A stretch of 64,000 bases of DNA. It comes from Porticoccus hydrocarbonoclasticus MCTG13d (GTDB lineage: Bacteria; Pseudomonadota; Gammaproteobacteria; Pseudomonadales; Porticoccaceae). Numbering within the stretch: position 1 is the stretch's first letter; the number at the start of each line of letters is the position of its first letter. Positions 39,147 through 48,885 of this stretch are shown here, one piece after another. Made by a program: the position numbers and the translations under genes. The notes beneath the pieces are model-generated. The model made no database searches. It was not told the DNA's origin and saw only the letters and a list, made by a program, of their open reading frames with translations. Location: positions 558,001 through 622,000 of the forward strand of contig NZ_JQMM01000001.1 in the NCBI RefSeq assembly GCF_000744735.1, written 5' to 3'.

Positions 39147-39683
39147 ATGGCTGAATTAAGCACGTTGGCTCGGCCCTATGCAAAAGCGGCTTTTGAATAT
39201 GCTGCGGAAGCGGGAGATCTGCAAAACTGGTCAGATGGTCTTGCTGTAGCCGCCGCTGTAGCACAGCAAAATGTAGTAGAAAAACTGTTGAGCTCGCCGA
39301 CATACACGGCAGCACAGCAGGCAGAAAAAGTAATCACTGTTTGTGGTGATGCCCTTTCTGGCAAGATGCTGAATTTTATTCGGGTTTTGGCAGACAATCA
39401 TCGGCTCAAGCTGTTACCACAGATATATCAGCAATTTGAGATACTCAAGGCCAACCGCGAAAAAACCGTTGAGGTAAATGTCGTGTCAGCCATGGAAATC
39501 ACTGCTGAGCAACAAGAAAAGCTGGCCAGTGCGCTCAGTGCGAAACTGGAACGCACCGTTAACATGCAGGTGTCCATCGACAGCACGCTGATAGGTGGTG
39601 CTGTGGTACGAGCTGGTGACACCGTCATAGACGGATCCATACGCGGGCGATTGTCAAAACTCGCCGAAGCATTACATTCATAG
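39147..39683 (+). CDS. atpH: ATP synthase F1 subunit delta
   Basis: Caps the F1 head and joins it to the b-subunit stalk. The 178 residues begin with the family signature STLARPYAKAAFEYA and end with the C-terminal motif GGAVVRAGDTVIDGSIRGRL. Length matches E. coli (177). It lies 12 nt after atpF and 18 nt before atpA. Confidence 0.97.
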   Translation: MAELSTLARPYAKAAFEYAAEAGDLQNWSDGLAVAAAVAQQNVVEKLLSSPTYTAAQQAEKVITVCGDALSGKMLNFIRVLADNHRLKLLPQIYQQFEILKANREKTVEVNVVSAMEITAEQQEKLASALSAKLERTVNMQVSIDSTLIGGAVVRAGDTVIDGSIRGRLSKLAEALHS

Positions 39684-39701
39684 GATTGAGGACCAGAGCA
39701 C

Positions 39702-41246
39702 ATGCAGCAACTGAATCCATCCGAAATCAGTGAGATCATCAAAGAGCGTATCGATAGCCTTGATGTTTCTTCTGAGGCGCAAAACGAAGGCACGATCGTT
39801 TCGGTATCTGACGGTATTATTCGCATACACGGCCTTGCCGATGTGATGTACGGTGAGATGATTGAATTCGAAGGTGGCATCTACGGTATGGCTCTCAACT
39901 TGGAGAGAGACTCTGTCGGTGCTGTTATTCTGGGTGACTATCAAAGTCTGGCTGAAGGTCAGAAGGCTCGCTGCACCGGTCGTATTCTCGAAGTTCCGGT
40001 TGGGCCGGAGCTTGAAGGTCGTGTGCTTGACGCGCTCGGTAGCCCCATTGATGGCAAGGGCCCTCTCAACGCCAAGATGACCGATGCACTTGAAAAAGTG
40101 GCACCGGGTGTTATTGCCCGGCAATCGGTTGACCAACCTGTACAAATCGGTCTCAAGGCAATTGATGCGATGGTACCGATTGGCCGTGGTCAGCGGGAGT
40201 TGATTATTGGCGACCGCCAAATCGGCAAAACAGCAATTGCGGTAGATGCCATCATCAATCAGAAAGGTTCTGGCATTAAGTGTATTTACGTGGCGATTGG
40301 TCAAAAGGCCTCATCCGTCGCAGCCGTTGTGCGAAAGCTGGAAGAGCACGGCGCCATGGAACACACCATTGTGGTTGCAGCAACCGCATCTGATCCCGCG
40401 GCTATGCAATATCTGGCGCCCTTTGCCGGGTGTACTATGGGCGAGTATTACCGCGATCGTGGCCAGGACGCCTTGATTATTTATGACGATCTGACCAAGC
40501 AGGCCTGGGCCTATCGTCAGATTTCTTTGTTGTTGCGTCGTCCTCCGGGCCGGGAAGCCTACCCGGGCGATGTTTTCTACTTGCACTCCCGTTTGTTGGA
40601 ACGTGCTGCTCGCGTTAACGCGGCGTATGTTGAAAAATTCACCAACGGAGAGGTCAAGGGTAAAACCGGTTCGCTGACTGCCCTGCCCGTGATTGAAACC
40701 CAGGCAGGTGACGTATCAGCCTTCGTTCCGACAAATGTGATTTCGATCACTGATGGGCAGATATTCCTCGAGGCCGACATGTTCAATGCCGGTATCCGCC
40801 CTGCCATGAACGCAGGTATCTCAGTATCACGGGTAGGTGGCTCGGCACAGACCAAGATCATTAAGAAATTGTCAGGTGGTATCCGTACAGCACTTGCTCA
40901 ATACCGTGAACTAGCGGCTTTCTCTCAGTTTGCCTCTGACCTGGATGAAGCTACCAAGTCTCAGCTTGATCACGGTGAGCGTGTTACCGAGCTGATGAAG
41001 CAGGGCCAATACTCGCCACAAAGTGTGGCAGAAATGGCCGTGATGATTTATGCCGCTGACCGGGGTTATCTTAAAGAAGTCGAAGTCAACAAGATTGGTG
41101 ATTTTGAGCAGGCGTTGCTTTCCTATATGAAAGCGGAACACGGTGACCTGCTTGATCAGATTAATCAGACCGGTGACTGGAACGACGACCTTGATGCCAG
41201 TTACAAGGCAGCGCTGGATAAGTTCATCAGCACTCAAACCTGGTAA
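39702..41246 (+). CDS. atpA: ATP synthase F1 subunit alpha
   Basis: Non-catalytic nucleotide-binding subunit of the F1 hexamer. The 514 residues (E. coli 513) carry Walker [10 protein letters not shown] with Lys176 and the family signature [17 protein letters not shown] near residue 367. The arginine finger lies in that same region. Start [18 protein letters not shown] is canonical. Confidence 0.98.
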   Translation: MQQLNPSEISEIIKERIDSLDVSSEAQNEGTIVSVSDGIIRIHGLADVMYGEMIEFEGGIYGMALNLERDSVGAVILGDYQSLAEGQKARCTGRILEVPVGPELEGRVLDALGSPIDGKGPLNAKMTDALEKVAPGVIARQSVDQPVQIGLKAIDAMVPIGRGQRELIIGDRQIGKTAIAVDAIINQKGSGIKCIYVAIGQKASSVAAVVRKLEEHGAMEHTIVVAATASDPAAMQYLAPFAGCTMGEYYRDRGQDALIIYDDLTKQAWAYRQISLLLRRPPGREAYPGDVFYLHSRLLERAARVNAAYVEKFTNGEVKGKTGSLTALPVIETQAGDVSAFVPTNVISITDGQIFLEADMFNAGIRPAMNAGISVSRVGGSAQTKIIKKLSGGIRTALAQYRELAAFSQFASDLDEATKSQLDHGERVTELMKQGQYSPQSVAEMAVMIYAADRGYLKEVEVNKIGDFEQALLSYMKAEHGDLLDQINQTGDWNDDLDASYKAALDKFISTQTW

Positions 41247-41296
41247 TTTCTGATTTGGGCTGACATTGTCGGCCCAAAATGGTGAAAGGCTAAATT

Positions 41297-42157
41297 ATGG
41301 CAGTCGGAAAAGAAGTCAAAACCAAAATCAATAGTATCCGTAGCACACAGAAAATTACCAGTGCTATGGAGATGGTTGCTGCGAGTAAAATGCGGCGGGC
41401 CCAGGAACGTCGCGAGATAAGCAAGCCCTACGCTGACAGAATTCGTTCCGTCGTTGGTCATCTCGCGAATGCGAATGTTGAGTACAAACATCGCTACATG
41501 GAAGAGCGAGAAGTAAAACGGGTCGGCTTTATTATTGTTTCGACCGATCGGGGTCTGTGTGGTGGCCTGAATACCAACCTGTTCAAAGAAGTTATCAAGT
41601 CAATGAAGTCCTGGTCAAATGAAGGTGTCGAGATTGATCTCTGCGCTTTGGGTAACAAAGCAGCGGCTTTCTTTGGCAGTTACGGTGGCAATGTTGTTGC
41701 TACCGTTAAAGATTTGGGCGACCAGCCCTCTGCCAGTGATCTTATTGGGGGCGTAAAGGTGATGCTGGATGGCTACGACAAGGGAGCCATTGATCGCCTT
41801 TATCTGGTATCGAATGATTTCGTTAATACTATGACCCAAAAACCCGTGGTAGAGCAGCTGTTACCCCTACTGCCAATTGAAGACGATAAGATGAAGCATC
41901 ACTGGGATTATATCTATGAGCCCGATGCCAAGGATCTCCTCGACGGACTTCTGATTCGGTATATCGAATCCCAGGTTTATCAGGGTGTGGTAGAGAACAA
42001 GGCCTGCGAACAGGCGGCGAGAATGATCGCCATGAAGAGCGCCACCGATAACGCGGGTGATTTGATCAACGAATTGCAGTTGCTTTACAACAAAGCACGC
42101 CAGGCGGCAATTACCCAGGAGCTGTCCGAGATCGTTAGTGGTGCAGCAGCCGTTTAA
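41297..42157 (+). CDS. atpG: ATP synthase F1 subunit gamma
   Basis: Central rotor shaft. The 286 residues (E. coli 287) have the coiled-coil termini: [20 protein letters not shown] at the start, and [15 protein letters not shown] at the end (the usual conserved terminal helix). It lies 50 nt after atpA and 38 nt before atpD. Confidence 0.98.
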   Translation: MAVGKEVKTKINSIRSTQKITSAMEMVAASKMRRAQERREISKPYADRIRSVVGHLANANVEYKHRYMEEREVKRVGFIIVSTDRGLCGGLNTNLFKEVIKSMKSWSNEGVEIDLCALGNKAAAFFGSYGGNVVATVKDLGDQPSASDLIGGVKVMLDGYDKGAIDRLYLVSNDFVNTMTQKPVVEQLLPLLPIEDDKMKHHWDYIYEPDAKDLLDGLLIRYIESQVYQGVVENKACEQAARMIAMKSATDNAGDLINELQLLYNKARQAAITQELSEIVSGAAAV

Positions 42158-42183
42158 TACAAGATTTTACAGCCTTAGTTTAA

Positions 42184-43596
<1,413 letters not shown>

Positions 43597-43619
43597 ACGA
43601 TCAATATAGGCACTAAGAT

Positions 43620-44051
43620 ATGGCTATGACTGTGCACTGTGACATCGTAAGTGCCGAGCAGTACCTGTTCTCCGGATTGATAGAGCTTCTGGTCGCCAGT
43701 GGTTCACAGGGAGAACTGGGTATCACCTTTGGTCACGCGCCGCTGTTAACAGACCTAAAACCTGGCCCTGTCCGGATTGTTAAACAGAACGGTGAAGAAG
43801 AGATTTATTACCTGTCTGGTGGCTATCTGGAAGTCCAGCCCAACAAGGTATCTATTCTGGCTGATACTGCATTGCGAGCTGATGATCTCGATGAAGCCGC
43901 GGCACTGGAAGCCAAGAAACATGCTGAACAGGCTATGACCAATCAGAGCGGAGAATTTGATTATTCCCGCGCTGCTTCCCAGCTGGCTGCCGCTGCTGCT
44001 CAACTCCGCACCATTGAACAATTGCGTAAAAAAATGGGTGGAAAAAAATAA
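43620..44051 (+). CDS. atpC: ATP synthase F1 subunit epsilon
   Basis: Rotor subunit that couples gamma to the c-ring and inhibits ATP hydrolysis through its C-terminal helices. The 143 residues (E. coli 139) show the N-terminal beta sandwich with [13 protein letters not shown] and [13 protein letters not shown] and the two-helix C-terminal domain. A second ATG two codons in is also possible. Last gene of the operon, followed by a terminator. Confidence 0.97.
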   Translation: MAMTVHCDIVSAEQYLFSGLIELLVASGSQGELGITFGHAPLLTDLKPGPVRIVKQNGEEEIYYLSGGYLEVQPNKVSILADTALRADDLDEAAALEAKKHAEQAMTNQSGEFDYSRAASQLAAAAAQLRTIEQLRKKMGGKK

Positions 44052-44073
44052 CTCTTTTCTGAAATTTATAATG

Positions 44074-44098
44074 AAGGGTGGCTTTTGCCGCCCTTTTT
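44074..44098 (+). terminator. Terminator of the atp operon
   Basis: AAGGGTGGC and GCCGCCCTT pair with one G-U and a TTTT loop, followed by TTTTTT. It begins 22 nt after atpC. Confidence 0.9.
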
Positions 44099-44202
44099 TA
44101 TGCGCGATTATTTCTCCGTGACAAGGGTCGATACAGATCCTTTCAAGGTGGTAATCCATAACTGATACTGATTAAATACTTTGATTTACCGAGGAGATAT
44201 CT

Positions 44203-45582
44203 ATGGCAACGGACGTCGTCGTACTGGCCGCAGGCAAAGGTACCAGAATGAAATCCAGTCTGCCAAAAGTTCTGCATTGTTTGGCCGGACGCCCCTTGCT
44301 GCAACATGTTGTCGATGCCGCGAACAGCCTGCAAACACCTAGAGTTATCATCGTTACTGGTCACGAGTCTGATAAGGTCAGATCGGAAATAAAAGGCACT
44401 GATTTGTGCTACGTTGAACAGCAACTGCAACTGGGTACGGCTCATGCTGTACAGCAGGCTCTCCCGCTTGTTCGCTGTGATGCCACCGTATTGATACTTT
44501 ATGGCGATGTTCCGTTAATTCAGCCGGACACGATACAGGCGATGGTAGATCTGGCAGCTGACGGATCATTAGTGCTGTTAACTGCGGTACTGGATGACCC
44601 GTCCGGTTACGGGAGAATTATCAGAAATAGTGCGAAGGCAGTGACTGCGATTGTTGAACAAAAAGATGCGACCCCGGAACAGCTCGGCATTTGTGAGGTG
44701 AATACAGGCGTACTGGCGTTACCTGCGGCAAAATTAAAAAACTGGTTACCGGCAATCGATAACAACAATGCCCAGCAGGAGTACTATCTAACAGACATCA
44801 TAGCGCTTGCTCACGAAGATAATTGCAAGATTAAAACCTCGCAACCCCTGTTCCCGCAAGAGATAGAGGGCGTGAATAATCGTAGTCAGTTGAGCCGACT
44901 GGAGCGTTACTATCAGCGGCAGTATTCAGAACGACTGATGATGGCAGGTATCACCATCGCCGACCCGGACAGACTGGATGTGAGGGGAAAACTGACTGCC
45001 GGCACAGACAATTTCATCGATATTAATGTGCTTTTCGAGGGTAACGTTGATTTGGGTAACAACATCCATATTGGCCCGAACTGTGTAATTATCGACAGTT
45101 GTATTGGCGACGGGGTCGAAATCAAGGCAAACAGCATTGTGGAAGGCAGCATGATTGGCCCGGGATGTGTCGTGGGACCGTTCGCGAGATTGAGAACGGG
45201 TACCGAGATGGCTGAAAATGCCAAAATAGGCAATTTTGTTGAAACAAAAAAATCTATCCTTGGAAAAGGCACAAAAATCAATCACCTTAGCTATGTGGGT
45301 GATGCTTCGCTGGGTGCTAATGTCAATGTTGGAGCCGGCACGATCACCTGCAACTACGATGGTGTAAACAAATATCAGACCGTCATTGGTGACAATGCAT
45401 TTATTGGCTCAAACACCTCACTGGTAGCACCGGTTAATATTGGCAAGGATGCGACAGTAGGCGCGGGCTCTACCATTACATGTAATGTGGCCGATGATGA
45501 GCTGGGTTTGACCAGAGCGGAGCAACGGAATATTCAGGGCTGGAAGCGGCCGACAAAAAAGATACATCCCTCCAGTAATTAA
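44203..45582 (+). CDS. glmU: Bifunctional GlcNAc-1-P uridyltransferase / glucosamine-1-P acetyltransferase
   Basis: Makes UDP-GlcNAc for peptidoglycan and lipopolysaccharide in the last two steps. The 459 residues (E. coli 456) consist of a pyrophosphorylase domain with LAAGKGTRMKSSLPKVLH at the start, and a left-handed beta-helix of hexapeptide repeats from about residue 250. The acetyltransferase site is near GAGTITCNYDGVNKYQT at about residue 380. Clear ribosome site GAGGAG before ATG 44203. glmS follows after 11 nt, so the UDP-GlcNAc pathway is an operon here. Confidence 0.97.
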   Translation: MATDVVVLAAGKGTRMKSSLPKVLHCLAGRPLLQHVVDAANSLQTPRVIIVTGHESDKVRSEIKGTDLCYVEQQLQLGTAHAVQQALPLVRCDATVLILYGDVPLIQPDTIQAMVDLAADGSLVLLTAVLDDPSGYGRIIRNSAKAVTAIVEQKDATPEQLGICEVNTGVLALPAAKLKNWLPAIDNNNAQQEYYLTDIIALAHEDNCKIKTSQPLFPQEIEGVNNRSQLSRLERYYQRQYSERLMMAGITIADPDRLDVRGKLTAGTDNFIDINVLFEGNVDLGNNIHIGPNCVIIDSCIGDGVEIKANSIVEGSMIGPGCVVGPFARLRTGTEMAENAKIGNFVETKKSILGKGTKINHLSYVGDASLGANVNVGAGTITCNYDGVNKYQTVIGDNAFIGSNTSLVAPVNIGKDATVGAGSTITCNVADDELGLTRAEQRNIQGWKRPTKKIHPSSN

Positions 45583-45593
45583 CGGAAAAGTTT

Positions 45594-47423
45594 ATGTGTG
45601 GAATAGTTGGGGCACAAGCACAGCGGAATGTGATCGGCATCCTGATCGAGGGGCTCAAAAGACTAGAGTATCGCGGTTATGATTCTGCCGGTCTGGCTGT
45701 GATTGATCAATACGGTGAGCTGCAGTTACGCAAAAACCAGGGCAAGGTGGCGCAGTTGGTCGATCGGTTGGTTGAGCAACCAACCCGTGGCAACCTCGGA
45801 ATTGCTCACACCCGCTGGGCAACTCATGGTATTCCCAATGAAATCAATGCCCATCCACATACGTCCGGCGGTGTGGCCGTTGTGCACAATGGCATTATTG
45901 AAAACCATGCCGAGTTGAAGAAAGAGCTGCTGGATCTGGGTTATCAGTTTACGTCCGAAACAGATACCGAGGTGATTGCCCATCTGGTGAATCACTTGCT
46001 GAAAAGTGCCGGTTCACTCCGTCAGGCAGTGCAAGACTGTCTGACGCGATTGCGTGGTGCCTATGCGCTGGCAGTGATCAGTACCAGTGAACCCGGAATA
46101 TTAATTGGTGCCAGAAGCGGTAGTCCACTGGTTATAGGTGTCGGTATCGAAGAAACATTCCTGGCCTCTGACCAAATGGCACTACGCCAGGTAACGGATC
46201 GATTTGTGTTCCTCAAAGAGGGTGATCTGGTTGAGTTAAAGGAAGGCGATTATAGCGTCTTTGACAAAACTGGCAGCTTGGTAGAGCGGGATATAGACAC
46301 ACTCCCAGGTGGTGACGATGTTGCTGACAAAGGTGGTTACCGCCATTACATGATGAAGGAGATATTTGAGCAGCCTGAAGTGCTTGAATCCACCCTGGAG
46401 GGACGTATCAGCCAAACCCATGTATTGCCGGAAGCATTTGGGAGTCGAGCCGTTGAAATATTTCCCAAGATAAAAGCCGTGCATATAGTGGCTTGTGGTA
46501 CCAGCTATCACGCCGGGCTTGTGGCCCGCTTCTGGTTGGAAGAATGGGCCGGTATTCCCTGTCAGGTCGAGGTGGCCAGTGAGTACCGCTACCGCAAAGT
46601 GGTTGTTCCCGCCGATACCTTGTTTGTCACGATCTCTCAATCCGGAGAAACGGCCGATACCCTTGCTGCCTTGGCCTCAGCAAAAACATCCGGCTATCTC
46701 GCCACACTGGTTATCTGTAATGTTGCCAACAGCTCGCTGGTTAGGGAGTCGGATCTGGCCTTGATGACCTATGCCGGACCGGAAATCGGTGTTGCATCGA
46801 CAAAAGCATTCACGACCCAGTTAGTGGCTCTGCAACTACTCTGTATCGGCATTGGCAAGAGCCATGGCCTGCCTGAAGAAACAGAGCGATTGCTGGTGGA
46901 AGCCCTTCGTCAGTTGCCACGGCTCTGTCGGGACACACTTTCACTGAATGGTCAGATTGAAGAAATCTTTGAGTGTTTTGCTGATAAGCAACACGCCCTT
47001 TATCTTGGCCGGGGTGTGCAGTATCCGGTTGCGCTGGAAGGTGCACTCAAGCTCAAAGAGATTTCTTATATTCATGCTGAAGCCTATCCCTCCGGTGAAC
47101 TCAAACACGGACCGCTGGCATTGGTAGACAAGGATATGCCGGTGGTGGCGGTAGCGCCCAACAACGATCTCCTCGAAAAATTGAAATCAAATCTACATGA
47201 AGTAAAAGCCCGTGGGGGGCAACTGTTTGTCTTTGCCGACCTGAATGCCGGATTCGAAAATGAAACGGATGTGACGGTAATTAATCTTCCCCATGTTCCG
47301 AAGAGTCTGGAAGCCGTCATTTATACGATACCACTGCAATTACTCTCTTATCATGTGGCTGTGCTGAAGGGAACTGACGTCGATCAGCCGCGCAACCTGG
47401 CGAAGTCTGTCACTGTTGAGTAA
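45594..47423 (+). CDS. glmS: Glutamine--fructose-6-phosphate aminotransferase (isomerising)
   Basis: Makes glucosamine-6-phosphate from fructose-6-phosphate and glutamine, the entry to amino-sugar synthesis. The 609 residues equal the E. coli length. The N-terminal Ntn glutaminase starts with nucleophile Cys2 (MCGIVGAQAQRNV), and two SIS isomerase domains follow from about residue 285 (VACGTSYHAGLVARFW; SQSGETADTLAAL). The end, GTDVDQPRNLAKSVTVE, is the conserved TnsD-recognised attTn7 segment. No glmS ribozyme or GlmZ-type element is seen upstream. Confidence 0.97.
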   Translation: MCGIVGAQAQRNVIGILIEGLKRLEYRGYDSAGLAVIDQYGELQLRKNQGKVAQLVDRLVEQPTRGNLGIAHTRWATHGIPNEINAHPHTSGGVAVVHNGIIENHAELKKELLDLGYQFTSETDTEVIAHLVNHLLKSAGSLRQAVQDCLTRLRGAYALAVISTSEPGILIGARSGSPLVIGVGIEETFLASDQMALRQVTDRFVFLKEGDLVELKEGDYSVFDKTGSLVERDIDTLPGGDDVADKGGYRHYMMKEIFEQPEVLESTLEGRISQTHVLPEAFGSRAVEIFPKIKAVHIVACGTSYHAGLVARFWLEEWAGIPCQVEVASEYRYRKVVVPADTLFVTISQSGETADTLAALASAKTSGYLATLVICNVANSSLVRESDLALMTYAGPEIGVASTKAFTTQLVALQLLCIGIGKSHGLPEETERLLVEALRQLPRLCRDTLSLNGQIEEIFECFADKQHALYLGRGVQYPVALEGALKLKEISYIHAEAYPSGELKHGPLALVDKDMPVVAVAPNNDLLEKLKSNLHEVKARGGQLFVFADLNAGFENETDVTVINLPHVPKSLEAVIYTIPLQLLSYHVAVLKGTDVDQPRNLAKSVTVE

Positions 47424-47428
47424 CCATT

Positions 47429-47456
47429 AAAACTGCCTGTCCCCCGGGCAGTTTTT
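47429..47456 (+). terminator. Terminator of glmUS
   Basis: AAAACTGCC and GGCAGTTTT form a 9-bp stem with loop TGTCCCCCG, followed by T residues. It starts 5 nt after the glmS stop, in the region where Tn7 would insert; no transposon is present. Confidence 0.85.
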
Positions 47457-47646
47457 GAAGAATCCCCCCTATTCCCGAGCCCTTCCGGGTAGCCCAGGGT
47501 TTATATCAAATCACCCCCTCCCACTAATTGCATATGGCCCCTGTGTGCAAGGTTTAGCCTGTCAGAACCAGTCAGGCCCCTCGTTCCATGAATCATGAAC
47601 CCCGGAAAGAGGCGTAGCTGACAACCAGGCACGATAAAATTAGTAA
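47457..47646. other. Intergenic stretch after glmS
   Basis: About 190 bp with no supported gene. It has C-rich runs and short imperfect inverted repeats such as CCTGTCAGAACCAGTCAGG (47568-47586), but no open frame, tRNA or known RNA motif that I recognise. Confidence 0.5.
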
Positions 47647-47676
47647 TTGATCATCATAATATGATGATAGTATGAT
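47647..47676 (+). promoter_or_regulatory. Candidate promoter of the small RNA
   Basis: TTGATC (47647-47652), an 18-bp spacer and TATGAT (47671-47676) in a very AT-rich patch with ATGATGATAG repeats. Predicted start near 47683. Confidence 0.45.
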
Positions 47677-47682
47677 AATGAA

Positions 47683-47870
47683 AAATGAGTTGTATCCAAT
47701 TCAAAGTTAAATAAGACACAACTGCGTCGCCCGAACAAGCAAACTGCTGATGGCGAAAATATTTTTATGATGTAGGCAGAAAAATAGTCGAACAACCCAG
47801 ACTGTCTAACGAAATCTGTTTTATCTCGTAGCTCGAACCTTTACCCCATTTTCAAATGGGGTTTTTTTTT
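47683..47870 (+). ncRNA. Candidate small RNA between glmS and hexR
   Basis: About 188 nt run from a candidate promoter to a strong intrinsic terminator (ACCCCATTT with AAATGGGGT, then nine T, 47843-47870). No gene on this strand ends here: glmS already has its own terminator about 390 nt before, and hexR converges from the right. A short helix TCGCC/GGCGA (47727-47756) is visible inside. There is no start codon with a ribosome site and a useful frame. The 5' end is approximate and the family is unrecognised. The terminator could also act alone against read-through. Confidence 0.4.
47843..47870 (+). terminator. Intrinsic terminator with long T-tract
   Basis: ACCCCATTT, TC, AAATGGGGT and a nine-T run on the plus strand, placed 25 nt past the hexR stop on the opposite side. 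Its plus-strand T-tract means it ends a rightward transcript. Confidence 0.88.
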
Positions 47871-47895
47871 GGCTGTTTTTTGGTGAAATGCAGAG

Positions 47896-48756
47896 TTAAT
47901 GATTTTCCAGTGGTTCCCGCAGCACTTCCAGACCGAGCTGCATTTCCAGCAGATGTTCCTGCAGACGACCGCCTTTATGCTGTGCTACGCCAATTGCCAG
48001 TACATCAATCAGTACCAGATGGGCAATACGGGATGACAGCGGCGTATAGATTTGGAAGTCTTCCTTGACATCGATGGTTAACGGGATATTTGCGGCATTG
48101 GCGACCGGAGAATCTGAGGGTGCAATGGCGATAACAATGGCACCTCTGCCCTTTACGCGCTCCATGGCATTGATCAATGTCGTGGTCCTTCCCGACTGGG
48201 AAATGGCGATGACCACATCCCCGGGAGCCATGGAAGCGGCGGACATATTCTGTAAGTGCGGGTCGGCATAGGCAGCAGCAGAGACCTGCAGACGGAAAAA
48301 CTTGTGCTGGGCGTCGGTTGCCACGGCAGCGGACGCGCCAAACCCGTAGAATTCCACCCGGTTGGCTACACAGAGCGCCTGAACAGCCTGGTCAAGCATG
48401 TTCAGGTCCAATGAATCACGAACCTTCAGCAGGGTGTCGACAGTGGAATCGAAAACCTTAAAGGTGTATTCGGCCACAGAGTCCTGGTCAGTGACGGCAA
48501 TCTGTCCGTAGCTCGGGCTTGATGCCAGTTGTTGTGCCAGGGCCAGTTTGAAATCCTGAAAACCATCACAGCCCACGGCGCGACAGAAACGCACTACCGT
48601 GGGCTCGCTGACCTCGGCTTTCTCTGCCAGATCCACGATTCTCATGCGAATGACATCGGTCAGATTGGCCAGAATAAACTCTGCTACCTTGCGTTCCGAT
48701 TTGCGTAAGCTGGGCAGGCTACTGCTGATAGCCCAGGTGAGTGCAGCAGGTTTCAT
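47896..48756 (-). CDS. hexR: RpiR-family regulator, HexR-like
   Basis: Repressor/activator of central sugar catabolism; HexR senses 2-keto-3-deoxy-6-phosphogluconate. The 286 residues have an N-terminal RpiR helix-turn-helix (LRKSERKVAEFILANL; VSEPTVVRFCRAVGCDGFQD) and a C-terminal SIS sugar-phosphate domain (YGFGASAAVATDAQHKFFRL; AISQSGRTTTLI). Resemblance to E. coli HexR runs along the whole length, including SLDLNMLDQAV and SRIAHLVLIDVLA. A 15-bp palindrome matching the HexR operator lies 28 bp upstream. In Pseudomonas hexR lies beside zwf; here it is alone between glmS and uvrD. Confidence 0.88.
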   Translation of the reverse strand: MKPAALTWAISSSLPSLRKSERKVAEFILANLTDVIRMRIVDLAEKAEVSEPTVVRFCRAVGCDGFQDFKLALAQQLASSPSYGQIAVTDQDSVAEYTFKVFDSTVDTLLKVRDSLDLNMLDQAVQALCVANRVEFYGFGASAAVATDAQHKFFRLQVSAAAYADPHLQNMSAASMAPGDVVIAISQSGRTTTLINAMERVKGRGAIVIAIAPSDSPVANAANIPLTIDVKEDFQIYTPLSSRIAHLVLIDVLAIGVAQHKGGRLQEHLLEMQLGLEVLREPLENH

Positions 48757-48784
48757 GGTGATTTCTCCCTAACACGAGCTTTAT

Positions 48785-48799
48785 TGTAAATAATTTACA
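48785..48799. promoter_or_regulatory. HexR operator
   Basis: TGTAAATAATTTACA is a perfect 15-bp palindrome that fits the gammaproteobacterial HexR consensus TGTARTWWWAYTACA (my recollection) closely. It lies 28 bp before hexR, suggesting autoregulation. Confidence 0.75.
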
Positions 48800-48885
48800 G
48801 AAAAATGGAATTCTTGTAGTAAAAACCGGTTGCCGGGCGCACGGATCATCCACCCCGAGCGGGGGTTCTGATAGAATTCACCGCC

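Noticed and set aside
45201-47423. glmS ribozyme or GlmZ target before glmS
   Set aside because: The glmU-glmS gap is only 11 nt, and no ribozyme core could fit there.
47457-47895. tRNA, tmRNA or other known RNA gene after glmS
   Set aside because: No T-arm GTTCGA motif, CCA end, or known conserved core could be found.
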